Positions 34,073-41,372 of a stretch of DNA of 53,170 bases are shown here, one piece after another. This DNA comes from Prochlorococcus sp. AG-436-C05 (GTDB lineage: Bacteria; Cyanobacteriota; Cyanobacteriia; PCC-6307; Cyanobiaceae), in the NCBI GenBank assembly GCA_003209795.1, contig QCPB01000004.1, positions 1-53,170 of the forward strand, in the 5' to 3' direction. A program made the translations under genes and the position numbers. Positions within the stretch are counted from its first letter, which is position 1, and every line of letters starts with the position of its first letter. The notes beneath the pieces were generated by a model. It was not told where the DNA came from. It did not search any database and worked only from the letters and a program-made list of their open reading frames with translations.

Positions 34073-34534
34073 TCATTTGATCTTTTCTAATAGGATTTTA
34101 GCTATATCATTTTTTATAGGTAAAATAGATAGGCGATTACCTTTCTTCACAACCAATAACTCATCCTCATTAAATAAAATTTTTAATTCAGGTAAACTTA
34201 AAAAATTATGTGATTTGAAAAGATATTTTACTTTCACGCAATCCCATCTTGGATTATCAGCTTTTGATTTAGGGTCAAAATACTTTGATTCTTTGTCAAA
34301 TTGTGTCGGATCAACAATATTTAAATCAATTACTTCCATTAGGCCTACTATCCCAGGTGGTTTGCAGTTTGAATGATAGAAAAATACTTTATCTCCTTTA
34401 TTCATCTTTCTCATGAAATTACGAGCTTGATAGTTTCTAATCCCATCCCATAATGTAACCCCATCATTCTTTAAAGTATCTATACTGTACGCTTCAGGCT
34501 CGCTTTTCATTAGCCAGAAATTTTCTTCAGTCAT
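34073..34534 (-). CDS. EVE-domain protein at the island boundary
   Basis: This 153-residue PUA-like EVE-domain protein shows the family start FWLMKSEPEAYSIDTL, then LWDGIRNYQARNFMRKM, KVFFYHSNCKPPGIVG and FKSHNFLSLPELK. EVE domains bind modified bases in DNA or RNA in characterised members; the ligand here is unknown. The gene is intact, but its first 12-15 codons and upstream flank recur seven times, truncated, through the next 18 kb. Its 5' end is therefore both the left edge of the island and the likely target of repeated insertion. Confidence 0.9.
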   Translation of the reverse strand: MTEENFWLMKSEPEAYSIDTLKNDGVTLWDGIRNYQARNFMRKMNKGDKVFFYHSNCKPPGIVGLMEVIDLNIVDPTQFDKESKYFDPKSKADNPRWDCVKVKYLFKSHNFLSLPELKILFNEDELLVVKKGNRLSILPIKNDIAKILLEKIK

Positions 34535-34561
34535 ATCAAGGGATTAGCAGAATATTGCAAA

Positions 34562-34583
34562 GTGTGGATAGGGTGTGGATGGA
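34562..34583. repeat. Tandem 11-bp direct repeat, GTGTGGAT type
   Basis: GTGTGGATAGG is followed immediately by GTGTGGATGGA in the leader of the intact EVE gene. The same pair returns at 45600-45621. The 11-bp period is about one helical turn. Confidence 0.75.
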
Positions 34584-34610
34584 ATAGTTTCGACACCCGC
34601 TTCTTAAGTT

Positions 34611-34658
34611 ATTATCCATCAAATTATCTATTTAGGAAAGTGATGGGTGGTATGGGGT
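34611..34658. repeat. 48-bp island repeat (PRE1-like), copy 1
   Basis: It starts ATTATCCATC, contains a dyad around CTATTTAGG and ends GATGGGTGGTATGGGGT. Length and occurrence in islands match what I recall of the published Prochlorococcus element PRE1. This copy lies 77 bp upstream of the intact EVE start. Confidence 0.85.
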
Positions 34659-34775
34659 TAGCTTAGTGGCTTTTCGCTTAATATAAATAGGTAGAGTTTG
34701 TTGCTATCGTTGTTGTTAGATGGCTATTAAGTATTAAATATGAAACTAATACTAGAATTTAATAAAAAAGCATAG

Positions 34776-35063
34776 ATGAACAAATTCTTATTCCTTTTAT
34801 CATCATTTAGTCTTGCAACTATTGCATTAACAATTCAAAGTGTTGCTGCTTTAACACAAGCTGAAAAGGAAATGGTTGTATTTGGAATGATTACTGCAGT
34901 TTGTGAGATGCATCACGAAAATAATTTATCTTATTCGATAGCTAAAAAGTATACAAACCAATACTTCTACAATGCAAATGAAAAATACTTAGCTAAAAGT
35001 GAATTGGAGTTTATCAAAAGTACCGTACTGGACATTTACCCAAGTTGCCCATTTCCTAAATAA
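34776..35063 (+). CDS. Small exported protein, 95 aa
   Basis: The first 25 residues form a clear signal peptide (KFLFLLSSFSLATIALT, cleavage near SVA-A). The mature part of about 70 residues is helical with two cysteines (AVCEMHH and PSCPF) that could pair. I do not recognise a family. It is the first cargo gene of the island and lies on the plus strand, unlike most cargo. Confidence 0.65.
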   Translation: MNKFLFLLSSFSLATIALTIQSVAALTQAEKEMVVFGMITAVCEMHHENNLSYSIAKKYTNQYFYNANEKYLAKSELEFIKSTVLDIYPSCPFPK

Positions 35064-35175
35064 AAAAACTCATATTTCACTCAAACAGGTTTCCAATAAA
35101 AACCAAATTTTATTTTCTAGTTAAAGTCTTATAAAATAAAAATATATATATGCTTTTAGACATCGAGTAGGAATT

Positions 35176-35397
35176 ATGAAAACAGAGTGGGATGATAGTA
35201 ATTGGAGGGAGGAATACAAATTATACGCTTCTGATAAGAAGAACTTGGAACTATTAGAAAATGGTCCTAAAAGTTTATCTCAATCATGGATATTGCAAGC
35301 ATTACATCAAAGGTGGATGAAGATAAAGGGATATTCATATCCAGAACCCCCAGATTGTCAATCGTCATTTAGGGAATTTAACGAGAAGATTAAATGA
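35176..35397 (+). CDS. Hypothetical protein, 73 aa
   Basis: This is a soluble, Trp-rich, charged protein (KTEWDDSNWREEYKLY, then SWILQALHQRWMKIKGY) with no signal peptide. GTAGGAATT ahead of ATG 35176 gives a plausible ribosome site. It ends about 50 bp before the next module junction. No family recognised. Confidence 0.6.
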   Translation: MKTEWDDSNWREEYKLYASDKKNLELLENGPKSLSQSWILQALHQRWMKIKGYSYPEPPDCQSSFREFNEKIK

Positions 35398-35448
35398 AAG
35401 TATTCAAAGATATTTAAGTTAAAAATTAAGAGAAATAAGTGAAAGAAA

Positions 35449-35470
35449 GTTTGGATAAAGTTTGGATAAA
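35449..35470. repeat. Tandem 11-bp direct repeat, GTTTGGATAAA type
   Basis: There are two exact copies of GTTTGGATAAA in tandem, then AAATTACGATTCC, 32 bp from the EVE fragment. The same arrangement recurs at 37932-37953 and, with GGG for GGA, at 43730 and 46040. Confidence 0.8.
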
Positions 35471-35501
35471 AAATTACGATTCCTTGAGATCCCAGTAATA
35501 G

Positions 35502-35546
35502 CTAGTCGCGCTCGCTTTTCATTAGCCAGTAGTTAATGTCAGTCAT
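35502..35546 (-). pseudogene. EVE-gene 5' fragment, copy 1
   Basis: The minus strand reads MTDINYWLMKSERD and then TAG. Residues 6-12 match the intact EVE start. The allele (DINY instead of EENF) differs from the boundary gene, so it is not a simple recent duplicate. Confidence 0.85.
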
Positions 35547-35614
35547 ATCAAGGGATTTCAGCGAATTTTAAAGCTTGAAACAAGGTTTATTCAAACTTTT
35601 TTGGGTATAAATTC

Positions 35615-35662
35615 ATTATCCATCAAACTACCTATTTAGGAAAGTGATGGGTGGTATGGGTT
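35615..35662. repeat. 48-bp island repeat (PRE1-like), copy 2
   Basis: It has the ATTATCCATC start, ACCTATTTAGGA dyad and GATGGGTGGTATGGG end, and lies 68 bp beyond the EVE fragment. Confidence 0.85.
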
Positions 35663-35722
35663 TAGCTTATTGGCTGTGTGTATATGTAAAACTCAATAAG
35701 AATTTATAATATTTTTTTTAAT

Positions 35723-35752
35723 TTATAGCGGTGCAAGTAGTAAGCGTTTCAT
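35723..35752 (-). pseudogene. Orphan signal-peptide start, nine codons
   Basis: The minus strand reads MKRLLLAPL and then stops. Its ATG overlaps the stop of the 146-aa gene (ATGA), exactly as a fifth gene of that operon would. It looks like the stub of a lost exported protein. Confidence 0.6.
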
Positions 35753-36189
35753 TTTTTACACAAGCTATTATATGCACCCTCTGCAGTTTCCTGAAAGATT
35801 AAAAAGCCACCTGCATTAAACTGTTTTGGTTCTTTAGGAGGAACCAGAACCCGCATAAAACCATGTCGAGCATATTTCTTCCATGTTTCCTCCCAAAATC
35901 CATTTTCCTTACGCCTAAGAGTTAGTGCACCCCAATTAATTTCTAAAATACGTCTCTTGCAATTAATTTGCATTCTGTCACTTCTATAAGTCGTTCTTTT
36001 ACCTTTCTTGTCATAAATAGAGGTAGAAATATCTGCATTAATCCAATCACCTTTTCGCAAGCCGATAGGTATGACATATGTATTTAAATATTGTTTATAT
36101 TTACCATCATTTACTAATTCAACTACCTCAGCATTAACAGCAGTAGGTAAAGCGAGTGCTGCTAGTAGTGGGAGTAGTAAGCGTTTCAT
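35749..36189 (-). CDS. Exported protein, 146 aa, possible adhesin-E-like fold
   Basis: The signal peptide MKRLLLPLLAALALPTAVNA is followed by a mature domain with two cysteines, in MQINCKRRILEINW and the ending YNSLCKK. That pattern of a central INCK and a terminal CK recurs in the 126-aa protein two genes upstream and resembles surface-adhesin-E-like proteins; the link is tentative. Its ATG abuts the previous stop (TAAATG). The DNA of its first about 58 bases nearly equals that of the 126-aa gene. Confidence 0.7.
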   Translation of the reverse strand: MKRLLLPLLAALALPTAVNAEVVELVNDGKYKQYLNTYVIPIGLRKGDWINADISTSIYDKKGKRTTYRSDRMQINCKRRILEINWGALTLRRKENGFWEETWKKYARHGFMRVLVPPKEPKQFNAGGFLIFQETAEGAYNSLCKK

Positions 36190-36474
36190 TTAATCATTCG
36201 ATCTTGTAATTCTTTCTTTTTTAGGTTTTCTTGTCCACAAGTAAATGGAACCTCCTATGAAACCTACCCATTTAACCCAAAACGCTAGTATAAGAAAGCC
36301 TATTTTATGAAAGACATTATTAAAGTAATCTAGATCCAAGAACCCCCAGATGATGTAACCGACAGTTCCCCAAGGAGCTATTAGAAAAGTTAATAATTCT
36401 GCCCATAAAATAAAAAATATAATATTTATAAAAATACGAGCATATTTATTTTTTGGTAGTTGTAAGCGTTTCAT
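36190..36474 (-). CDS. Small membrane protein, 94 aa
   Basis: Two hydrophobic segments (about 13-45 and 55-80) suggest two or three membrane passes, with a basic tail (RKPKKERITRSND). The first codons (MKRLQLP) copy the signal-peptide starts of its neighbours, but the sequence soon departs, so this looks like a swapped or re-used gene start. It is joined by TAAATG on both sides. Confidence 0.65.
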   Translation of the reverse strand: MKRLQLPKNKYARIFINIIFFILWAELLTFLIAPWGTVGYIIWGFLDLDYFNNVFHKIGFLILAFWVKWVGFIGGSIYLWTRKPKKERITRSND

Positions 36475-36855
36475 TTATTTACATAGAAACTTATATGTCC
36501 CTTCCAATTGTGGATTTTTAGATTCATCAAACCCAAACCCAAAAAAAGTCAATTTCCAATTACCATTTCTCTGACGCACAAATCGTACATAAGAATTATC
36601 AAAATCATGGACATAAATGCCTTTCTTACAGTTAATCTTTAACTCCTTTGTTCTTTTACCTGAACTCCATTCAGTCTTTATCCTATATTTTGCATATAAC
36701 CAATCACCTCTTCCTAATATTGAATCTGCATCTATCCACCTAATAAAATTTTGTCCGTCTTTATCAGAATAATTTGCCACCTCAATCCACGTTTCAGCAT
36801 TAACAGCAGTGGGTAAAGCGAGTGCAGCTAGTAGTGGGAGTAGTAAGCGTTTCAT
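36475..36855 (-). CDS. Exported protein, 126 aa, paralogue of the 146-aa gene
   Basis: I chose ATG 36855, where the MKRLLLPLLAALALP signal peptide begins; an ATG-like extension to 36888 runs into the preceding gene. The mature part has KINCKKGIYVHDFD and ends TYKFLCK, the same two-cysteine pattern as the 146-aa protein. The start overlaps the pentapeptide gene stop (ATGA), so translation is likely coupled. Confidence 0.7.
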   Translation of the reverse strand: MKRLLLPLLAALALPTAVNAETWIEVANYSDKDGQNFIRWIDADSILGRGDWLYAKYRIKTEWSSGKRTKELKINCKKGIYVHDFDNSYVRFVRQRNGNWKLTFFGFGFDESKNPQLEGTYKFLCK

Positions 36856-37250
36856 TTTTGTATTAGTGATTTGTTTTTGCAGACCCATCCGCTTGGTAAG
36901 AAACTAGGACAACCTCTGAGATTGGTTGCACTAATACCACTCAGGTTGGCACCCCTCAGGTCGGCAAGACTCAGGTCGGCAACAACCAGGTTGGCACCAC
37001 TCAGGTCGGCACGTCTCAGGTCGGCACGTCTCAGGTCGGCACGTCTCAGGTTGGCACCCCTCAGGTCGGCAAGTCTCAGGTTGGCACGAAATAGGTCGGC
37101 ATTAGTCAGTTTCCGCCCTCTCAGGTTTGTATGAAATAAGTTGCCACGTGCTCTTATCTCACTTTCTTTAGGTTCTAAATGATCAGCAAAAGATGCTGTT
37201 GGTGTAATAGATAAAGCAAGTATTCCTGCAATCGCTAATGCTTTTTTCAT
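36852..37250 (-). CDS. Exported pentapeptide-repeat protein, 132 aa
   Basis: After a signal peptide (KKALAIAGILALSITPTASFA) comes a run of about 12 A(D/N)Lxx repeats from residue 50 to 110, predicted to form a right-handed quadrilateral helix, then a conserved end ATNLRGCPSFLPSGWVC with two cysteines. At the DNA level the repeats are a 15-bp tandem array. A paralogue lies at 39442-40023. It is the first gene of a four-gene operon below a 16-bp box and hairpin. Confidence 0.85.
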   Translation of the reverse strand: MKKALAIAGILALSITPTASFADHLEPKESEIRARGNLFHTNLRGRKLTNADLFRANLRLADLRGANLRRADLRRADLRRADLSGANLVVADLSLADLRGANLSGISATNLRGCPSFLPSGWVCKNKSLIQK

Positions 37251-37285
37251 TAATATGAATATTACTTATACATTTATAGCAACTT

Positions 37286-37307
37286 AAAAAAAGGAGCTAA
37301 TTGCCCC
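37286..37307 (-). terminator. Terminator-like hairpin upstream of the pentapeptide operon
   Basis: On the minus strand GGGGC-AATTA-GCTCC is followed by seven T. It lies about 36 bases before the ATG of the pentapeptide gene and 7 bases below the 16-bp box. The loop and stem differ from the usual GAGGG hairpin, but place and polarity are the same. Confidence 0.7.
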
Positions 37308-37314
37308 TTATTTT

Positions 37315-37330
37315 AGATCGACTGTCAATC
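37315..37330 (-). promoter_or_regulatory. 16-bp island box GATTGACAGTCGATCT, copy 1
   Basis: This exact copy sits 64 bp upstream of the pentapeptide operon. The TTGACA inside it equals a sigma-70 -35 consensus, so a promoter role is plausible. A degenerate orphan signal-peptide start adjoins it at 37345-37370, as at 49911-49963. Confidence 0.65.
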
Positions 37331-37408
37331 GTAATTAATATATCGGTGCAAGGAGTAATAAACGTTTAATTATTGCCATTATTCTCAAATCTTTTCATTC
37401 ATTTCAAG

Positions 37409-37696
37409 TTAACAAATACTTTCTTCCGTACCTCCTTCTTCCAAATAATATTCAATTATTTCTTCTATTTCTTCTAATGAAGAACCAGACTCGGAAATTT
37501 CCTCACATTCTTCGTCAAAGTTTCCATCTTCATCTTCAATTTCTATTTGTTTTTCAAGACTTACACGATAATCGTCTTTATCTATTCCTGTTCTACAAAT
37601 TAATAAGCGACCTTCTTCAATATCAGTTTCGAAAATTGCATCAGGATCATTATCAAGAAGATTTTTTGCTTTGATACCAAGTTTTGCTAAATCCAT
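37409..37696 (-). CDS. Acidic hypothetical protein, 95 aa
   Basis: This highly acidic soluble protein (more than 25 Asp and Glu, for example IEDEDGNFDEECEEISESGSS) has no signal peptide; the first half (LAKLGIKAKNLLDNDPDAIF) looks like a small folded domain. No family recognised. It lies apart from the operon below, in a 440-bp interval, on the same strand. Confidence 0.6.
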   Translation of the reverse strand: MDLAKLGIKAKNLLDNDPDAIFETDIEEGRLLICRTGIDKDDYRVSLEKQIEIEDEDGNFDEECEEISESGSSLEEIEEIIEYYLEEGGTEESIC

Positions 37697-37880
37697 AAAA
37701 TTTGAAAAAATCTTTATAAATATAATCTAACTTTTTATTTTTTTAAAGACTAATAATTAACAAATAAAGGCACTCGAAAAATTCGCCAACAAATACATAT
37801 CAGATTGGCATGTGAAATTAAGCAATACCCCGCAAATATTTAGTCATGGCTTGTAGACATAGTGCCCTACTTGGGTTGTT

Positions 37881-37928
37881 AAGTATTTTGGGAGCACTAG
37901 GTCGCAGGTTCGAATCCTGTCGCCTTGA
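37881..37928 (+). pseudogene. tRNA-Pro(UGG) 3' fragment, copy 1
   Basis: The fragment starts in the anticodon arm (AGTAT-TTTGGGA-GCACT, anticodon TGG, one stem mismatch) and contains the variable loop, T arm GCAGG-TTCGAAT-CCTGT and acceptor strand CGCCTTG plus A. The 5' half is missing. A tandem GTTTGGATAAA pair follows at once. Confidence 0.8.
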
Positions 37929-37931
37929 AAA

Positions 37932-37953
37932 GTTTGGATAAAGTTTGGATAAA
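37932..37953. repeat. Tandem 11-bp direct repeat next to the tRNA-Pro fragment
   Basis: Two exact copies of GTTTGGATAAA begin three bases after the tRNA 3' end, the position expected for arm-type sites beside an attachment core. Confidence 0.8.
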
Positions 37954-37984
37954 AAATTACGATTCCTCGAGATATCAGGTATAG

Positions 37985-38029
37985 CTAGTCGGGGGTACTG
38001 TTCATTAGCCAATAGTTAAAGTCAGTCAT
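37985..38029 (-). pseudogene. EVE-gene 5' fragment, copy 2
   Basis: It reads MTDFNYWLMNSTPD and then TAG. It shares the TD-NY allele with copy 1 but has changed K-S-E to N-S-T, so it is decaying or from another donor. Confidence 0.8.
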
Positions 38030-38097
38030 ATCAAGAGATCTCAGCGAATTTTAAAGCTTGAAACAAGGTTTACTCAAACTTTTTTGGGTATAAATTC

Positions 38098-38145
38098 ATT
38101 ATCCATCAAAGTTTCTAATTAGGAAAGTGATGGGTGGTATGGGGT
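38098..38145. repeat. 48-bp island repeat (PRE1-like), copy 3
   Basis: The dyad reads TTCTAATTAGGAA here. It is followed by a 110-bp right flank that recurs after copy 7. Confidence 0.85.
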
Positions 38146-38279
38146 CAGCTTAGTGGCTGTGTTTCTATGTAAACCCCGAGAGAGATTTATAATTTTTTTT
38201 TCGGAATTATTTAGAGTTCTTTAATATCTAATTCAGAAATAAAGAATTCTATGACAAGTGCTTTGGGAGTACTAGGTCG
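38146..38279. repeat. Right flank of the 48-bp repeat plus tRNA-Pro anticodon-arm stub
   Basis: The stretch matches 46274-46410: GGCTGTGTTTCTATGTAAA, GAGAGATTTATAAT, GGAATTATTTAG, then AATAAAGAATTCTAT and a tRNA-Pro stub AGTGC-TTTGGGA-GTACT (38255-38279). In this copy homology to the tRNA stops after GGTCG; the T arm is lost. Confidence 0.7.
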
Positions 38280-38343
38280 AAGAAATGTTCTTGAAATAAA
38301 TTTAGTATTAAATAAACTATTTAAGTAGGTTTTTTCTTTTTAC

Positions 38344-39294
38344 ATGTCAAAATTTTTGCGTTTATTATATCCAATTTTTTTCGCCTACTTTTCTTCCTTC
38401 ATTATCTCTAATCCAATAAGAGCAAATGAAGTTACTTACAAATTAACTAATGGAAACATAGTAAGCGGAATTCTTATAGAAGAAAAAAGTAATGAAGAAA
38501 CTATAGTTATAAATAATCCAATTTTTGGAATTATTAGGATCGACAAAAGCAATATTTTATTTGATGATTCAGATTTTAACCATATTGAATACGCAGATGA
38601 ATCTTTACAGCTTGAAGATCAATCAAATAAACGTTGGAGTTCAAATATTAGTATTAATTCAGATTCAATAATGAATGATGGAGATATCTATAAACTTGTA
38701 CTTGAACATTCTTCAAATTATCAAGGAGATCTAAATGAGCTTGAAATCAGAAGCCGCTACGAAAAAAACTCTTGGAATGAAGCAGAATACTCAGATTCAA
38801 CTGAAACAGCCGCTTTAGAAATTTATAATAATTATTCACTTAATAAATTAACAAATTTATTTTTAGGTTTTCAATATGAGTATGATTCTAGACATAATGT
38901 TGGACAGGATGAATACTTATTTTCCTTTGGATTAGGATATAAACTTTTAAACAATCCTGATTTTAAATTAACAATTACGCCAGCCATTTCTTCTCATGTT
39001 TATGATGATGGATCAGAATGCATAATTCATAGTTGCGGAGACTTAAAGTATGCTTCCACAATTTTTTCTAATTTGGAATGGGATATAAATAATAATTTTA
39101 TCTTAGAAGCATTTAATACATATGCATTTGGCAATGGTATAACTATCAATAATTTAAGGGCTGAATTAAAATATTACCCGCTATCAATTAATAGTGATTT
39201 TTATACAAATATAAATTATTCAATTAATTACCATGAACTAACAGACCCAACACCTGATAAAGAACTTGGCCTTGGTATAGGCTTCTCTTTTTAG
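38344..39294 (+). CDS. Outer-membrane beta-barrel protein, DUF481-like
   Basis: This 316-residue protein has a signal peptide (1-27, ending IRA-NEV), a small beta domain of about 35 residues (TYKLTNGNIVSGILIEE), a linker, then alternating amphipathic strands from about residue 95 ending in GLGIGFSF with a terminal Phe, typical of outer-membrane barrels. It resembles DUF481/YdiY proteins. Role is unknown, perhaps a porin or anchor. It is the plus-strand cargo of its module. Confidence 0.75.
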   Translation: MSKFLRLLYPIFFAYFSSFIISNPIRANEVTYKLTNGNIVSGILIEEKSNEETIVINNPIFGIIRIDKSNILFDDSDFNHIEYADESLQLEDQSNKRWSSNISINSDSIMNDGDIYKLVLEHSSNYQGDLNELEIRSRYEKNSWNEAEYSDSTETAALEIYNNYSLNKLTNLFLGFQYEYDSRHNVGQDEYLFSFGLGYKLLNNPDFKLTITPAISSHVYDDGSECIIHSCGDLKYASTIFSNLEWDINNNFILEAFNTYAFGNGITINNLRAELKYYPLSINSDFYTNINYSINYHELTDPTPDKELGLGIGFSF

Positions 39295-39441
39295 ATAAAG
39301 GTTTTAATAAGTTAATTACTTAGAAAGATTATATTTTAAACTCAATTAGCAAAATAATTTGAGAGTTCTTTTAGTTGATCTAAATTTTAAAAAGAAAGTT
39401 CTAAATATCAGTAATCAGAAGCAAGGGTTTAGATGTATAAA

Positions 39442-40023
39442 TCAACGTTTTATTAGTGAGTCTTTTTCGCAGACCCATCCTATTGGTAAACGTTTAGGAC
39501 AACCTCTGAGATTGGTTGCAAAAACTCCACTCAGACTGGCATTAGTCAAGTCGGCACCAGTCAGGTTGGCACCACTCAGGTCGGCACCAGTCAGGTCGGC
39601 ACGATTCAGGTAGGCACGACTCAGGTTGGCACGATGCAGGTTGGCACGATTCAGGTCGGCACGATTCAGGTCGGCACCAGTCAGGTTGGCACTATTCAGT
39701 TTGGCACGATTCAGGTTGGCACGATTCAGGTCGGCACCATTCAGATTTGCACTAGTTAGGTTGGCACTAGTCAGGTTGGCACGATTCAGGTTGGCACTAG
39801 TCAGGATGACACGATCCAGGTTGGCTTTACTCAGGTCGGCACGACTCAGGTTGGCACGACTAAGGTCGCGTTTATTCAAAGTTTTATTTCTCAAGTTTGT
39901 ATGACTTAAGTTGCCACCTGGTTTCATATCATGATTTCTTGGTTCTAAATGATCAGCAAAAGATGCTGTTGGAGTAATTGATAGAGCCATTAATCCTGCA
40001 AGTGCTAATACTTCTTTCATTTT
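39442..40023 (-). CDS. Exported pentapeptide-repeat protein, 193 aa
   Basis: ATG 40023 (MKEVLALAGLMALSITPTASFA) is preferred: it begins the signal peptide and has AAAGGA seven bases ahead; the frame extends to 40053 but into the 16-bp box. About 24 pentapeptides (N-R-A-N-L type) precede the ending ATNLRGCPKRLPIGWVC, nearly as in the 132-aa paralogue at 36852. The longer repeat run suggests expansion of the 15-bp DNA unit by slippage. Confidence 0.87.
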   Translation of the reverse strand, partial: KMKEVLALAGLMALSITPTASFADHLEPRNHDMKPGGNLSHTNLRNKTLNKRDLSRANLSRADLSKANLDRVILTSANLNRANLTSANLTSANLNGADLNRANLNRAKLNSANLTGADLNRADLNRANLHRANLSRAYLNRADLTGADLSGANLTGADLTNASLSGVFATNLRGCPKRLPIGWVCEKDSLIKR

Positions 40024-40046
40024 GAAATCCTTTACTAATTTATTGT

Positions 40047-40062
40047 AGATCAACTGTCAATC
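40047..40062 (-). promoter_or_regulatory. 16-bp island box, copy 2 (one change)
   Basis: It reads GATTGACAGTTGATCT, 24 bp upstream of the chosen pentapeptide start. No hairpin follows; this leader instead has a good ribosome site. Nine bases to its right begins the GTGTGGACGG tandem repeat. Confidence 0.65.
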
Positions 40063-40070
40063 AAAAAAAA

Positions 40071-40092
40071 GTGTGGACGGGGTGTGGACGGA
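40071..40092. repeat. Tandem 11-bp direct repeat, GTGTGGACGG type
   Basis: GTGTGGACGGG is followed by GTGTGGACGGA. Two positions differ from the GTGTGGATAGG family at 34562 and 45600. Confidence 0.75.
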
Positions 40093-40125
40093 ATTTATAT
40101 GATTTTTAAGAACCCTTGCAATAAC

Positions 40126-40167
40126 TCAAGGCTCGCTTTTCATTAGCCAAAAATTTTCTTCATTCAT
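40126..40167 (-). pseudogene. EVE-gene 5' fragment, copy 3
   Basis: It reads MNEENFWLMKSEP and then TGA. It is closest to the intact gene (MTEENFWLMKSEP) over all 13 codons, after which homology ends. Confidence 0.87.
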
Positions 40168-40235
40168 ATCAAGGGATCTCAGCGAATTTTAAAGCTTGAA
40201 ACAAGGTTTACTCAAACTTTTTTGGGTATAAATTT

Positions 40236-40282
40236 ATTATCCATCAAAGTACCTATTTAGGAAAGTGATGGGTGTATGGGGT
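40236..40282. repeat. 48-bp island repeat (PRE1-like), copy 4
   Basis: This copy lacks one G near the end (GGGTGTATGGGGT) and is 47 bp. Its right flank is of the ATTCGACCTAGCGA type shared with copy 9. Confidence 0.85.
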
Positions 40283-40460
40283 ACATTCGACCTAGCGATT
40301 AAATATCAATTATTTGTATAGCTTTGATATACCTAGTGGTTTAATCTCTAAGTAATAGTTAATTTTTATTTTTTAAATTTATAGTCCTTGTTAATTTGTT
40401 TCTTTATTGCCTTTAAGATAGGTGTGATCATTGGTAGGCAATTACTTTTTTAAAATTGCT
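40283..40460. repeat. About 180-bp duplicated flank, left copy
   Basis: It matches 52815-52990 over almost all its length, for example TATCAATTATTTGTATAG, AGTCCTTGTTAA and TTCTTTATTGCCTTTAAGATAG. Both copies follow a 48-bp repeat and lead into a gene. Confidence 0.8.
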
Positions 40461-40475
40461 CAATTCTTCTGAAGG

Positions 40476-41312
40476 ATGACTTTTTTATCTTCAAATTGGT
40501 GGTTAACACCATCCTTAATAATGATTCTTTTAGGAATAATTTGTCCTGCAATTGGTACTGCTTTAATTTATAAAAAAAAATTATTGAATGCAAATTTAAT
40601 TGCATTTACGATTTTACCTGGAATAGTTATTTCTAAGGCACTTGGTCTACACACTTTGATTGGAGGTTTTATTGGTGGGGTGATTGGTGCTCTTCTTTCA
40701 GAATTACCTTCAATTAACAAAAATAAAAACCCTGCATCTGTAATCAATATATTTACATGCGGAATGATTGGATTTGGAGTATTAATCATTCCTTTACTTG
40801 GAATAAAAATTGATTTAGAGGCTGTTTTATTTGGCGATCTTCTAACGACAAGTTTAAGAGATCTTAAGATAATGTTGGCTCCTTCTTTTTTCCTTTTTAT
40901 ATTTTTTCTACTAACATTTTTCATTGGCAAATCAACTTATTCTGAATTTAATCAGAAATCTACTCCTGCTAATCTCATTAAGATATTTTTTTATACCCTG
41001 TTTTTAAATTTCATGACTATCATAGTCATAGCAAGCTCAGTCAGTGCTTTAGGAGTGGTTTGCGTTATCCCACTCTTGTCTGTTCCAAGCCTACTAGGTA
41101 TAGAAAAACGATCACCAAACTTACCAATTGCAATGGTTGTATCTTCAATATTTGGCCTTGCAATATCAACCACGGTTTTCCTTCTTTCCATTATTTTTAA
41201 TTTATCACCAGGTCCGCTAATAGGTGCTTTTTGCCTTCTTTTATTGGTTGCAAAGTTTTTTGTTAAAGATTTAATAAACTTTTTAAAATATATATATCGT
41301 TTATTTTCATAA
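40476..41312 (+). CDS. ABC-3 family metal transporter permease (ZnuB/MntB-like)
   Basis: This 278-residue polytopic protein has about eight membrane helices, with the family features LLGIICPAIGTALIYKKKLL, ADLLGDLLTT-like FGDLLTTS and ASSVSALGVVCVIPLLSVP. ABC-3 permeases import Zn2+, Mn2+ or Fe2+. No ATPase or binding protein is next to it, so partners must be elsewhere or it is a stray component. It is divergent in direction from most island cargo. Confidence 0.85.
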   Translation: MTFLSSNWWLTPSLIMILLGIICPAIGTALIYKKKLLNANLIAFTILPGIVISKALGLHTLIGGFIGGVIGALLSELPSINKNKNPASVINIFTCGMIGFGVLIIPLLGIKIDLEAVLFGDLLTTSLRDLKIMLAPSFFLFIFFLLTFFIGKSTYSEFNQKSTPANLIKIFFYTLFLNFMTIIVIASSVSALGVVCVIPLLSVPSLLGIEKRSPNLPIAMVVSSIFGLAISTTVFLLSIIFNLSPGPLIGAFCLLLLVAKFFVKDLINFLKYIYRLFS

Positions 41313-41350
41313 ACTTATTTGAATTAGTCTACTTTTGAGCAAGCTTTAAT

Positions 41351-41372
41351 TTAATTATTTTTAAATAATTAA
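41351..41372. terminator. AT-only inverted repeat between convergent genes
   Basis: TTAATTATTT-TT-AAATAATTAA is a perfect 10-bp dyad at the 3' end of the 105-aa gene, facing the permease gene. It may act as a weak bidirectional terminator. Confidence 0.4.

Noticed and set aside
36871-37134. Plus-strand frame through the first pentapeptide gene
   Set aside because: Same reason: a repeat-driven shadow with Arg/Ser/Ala bias and no start context.
36890-37140. CRISPR array, considered because of short regular repeats
   Set aside because: Period is 15 bp without unique spacers and the DNA encodes pentapeptides; the other island repeats are dispersed or in pairs. No cas genes are present.
37818-38012. 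64-residue minus-strand frame containing RRQDSNLRPSAPK
   Set aside because: This peptide is the well-known artefact of translating the antisense of a tRNA; the frame crosses the tRNA-Pro fragment, the 11-bp repeats and part of an EVE stub.
39359-39904. Two plus-strand frames rich in Arg, Leu and Ala
   Set aside because: They are shadow frames of the pentapeptide array on the other strand; regular repeats keep several frames open.
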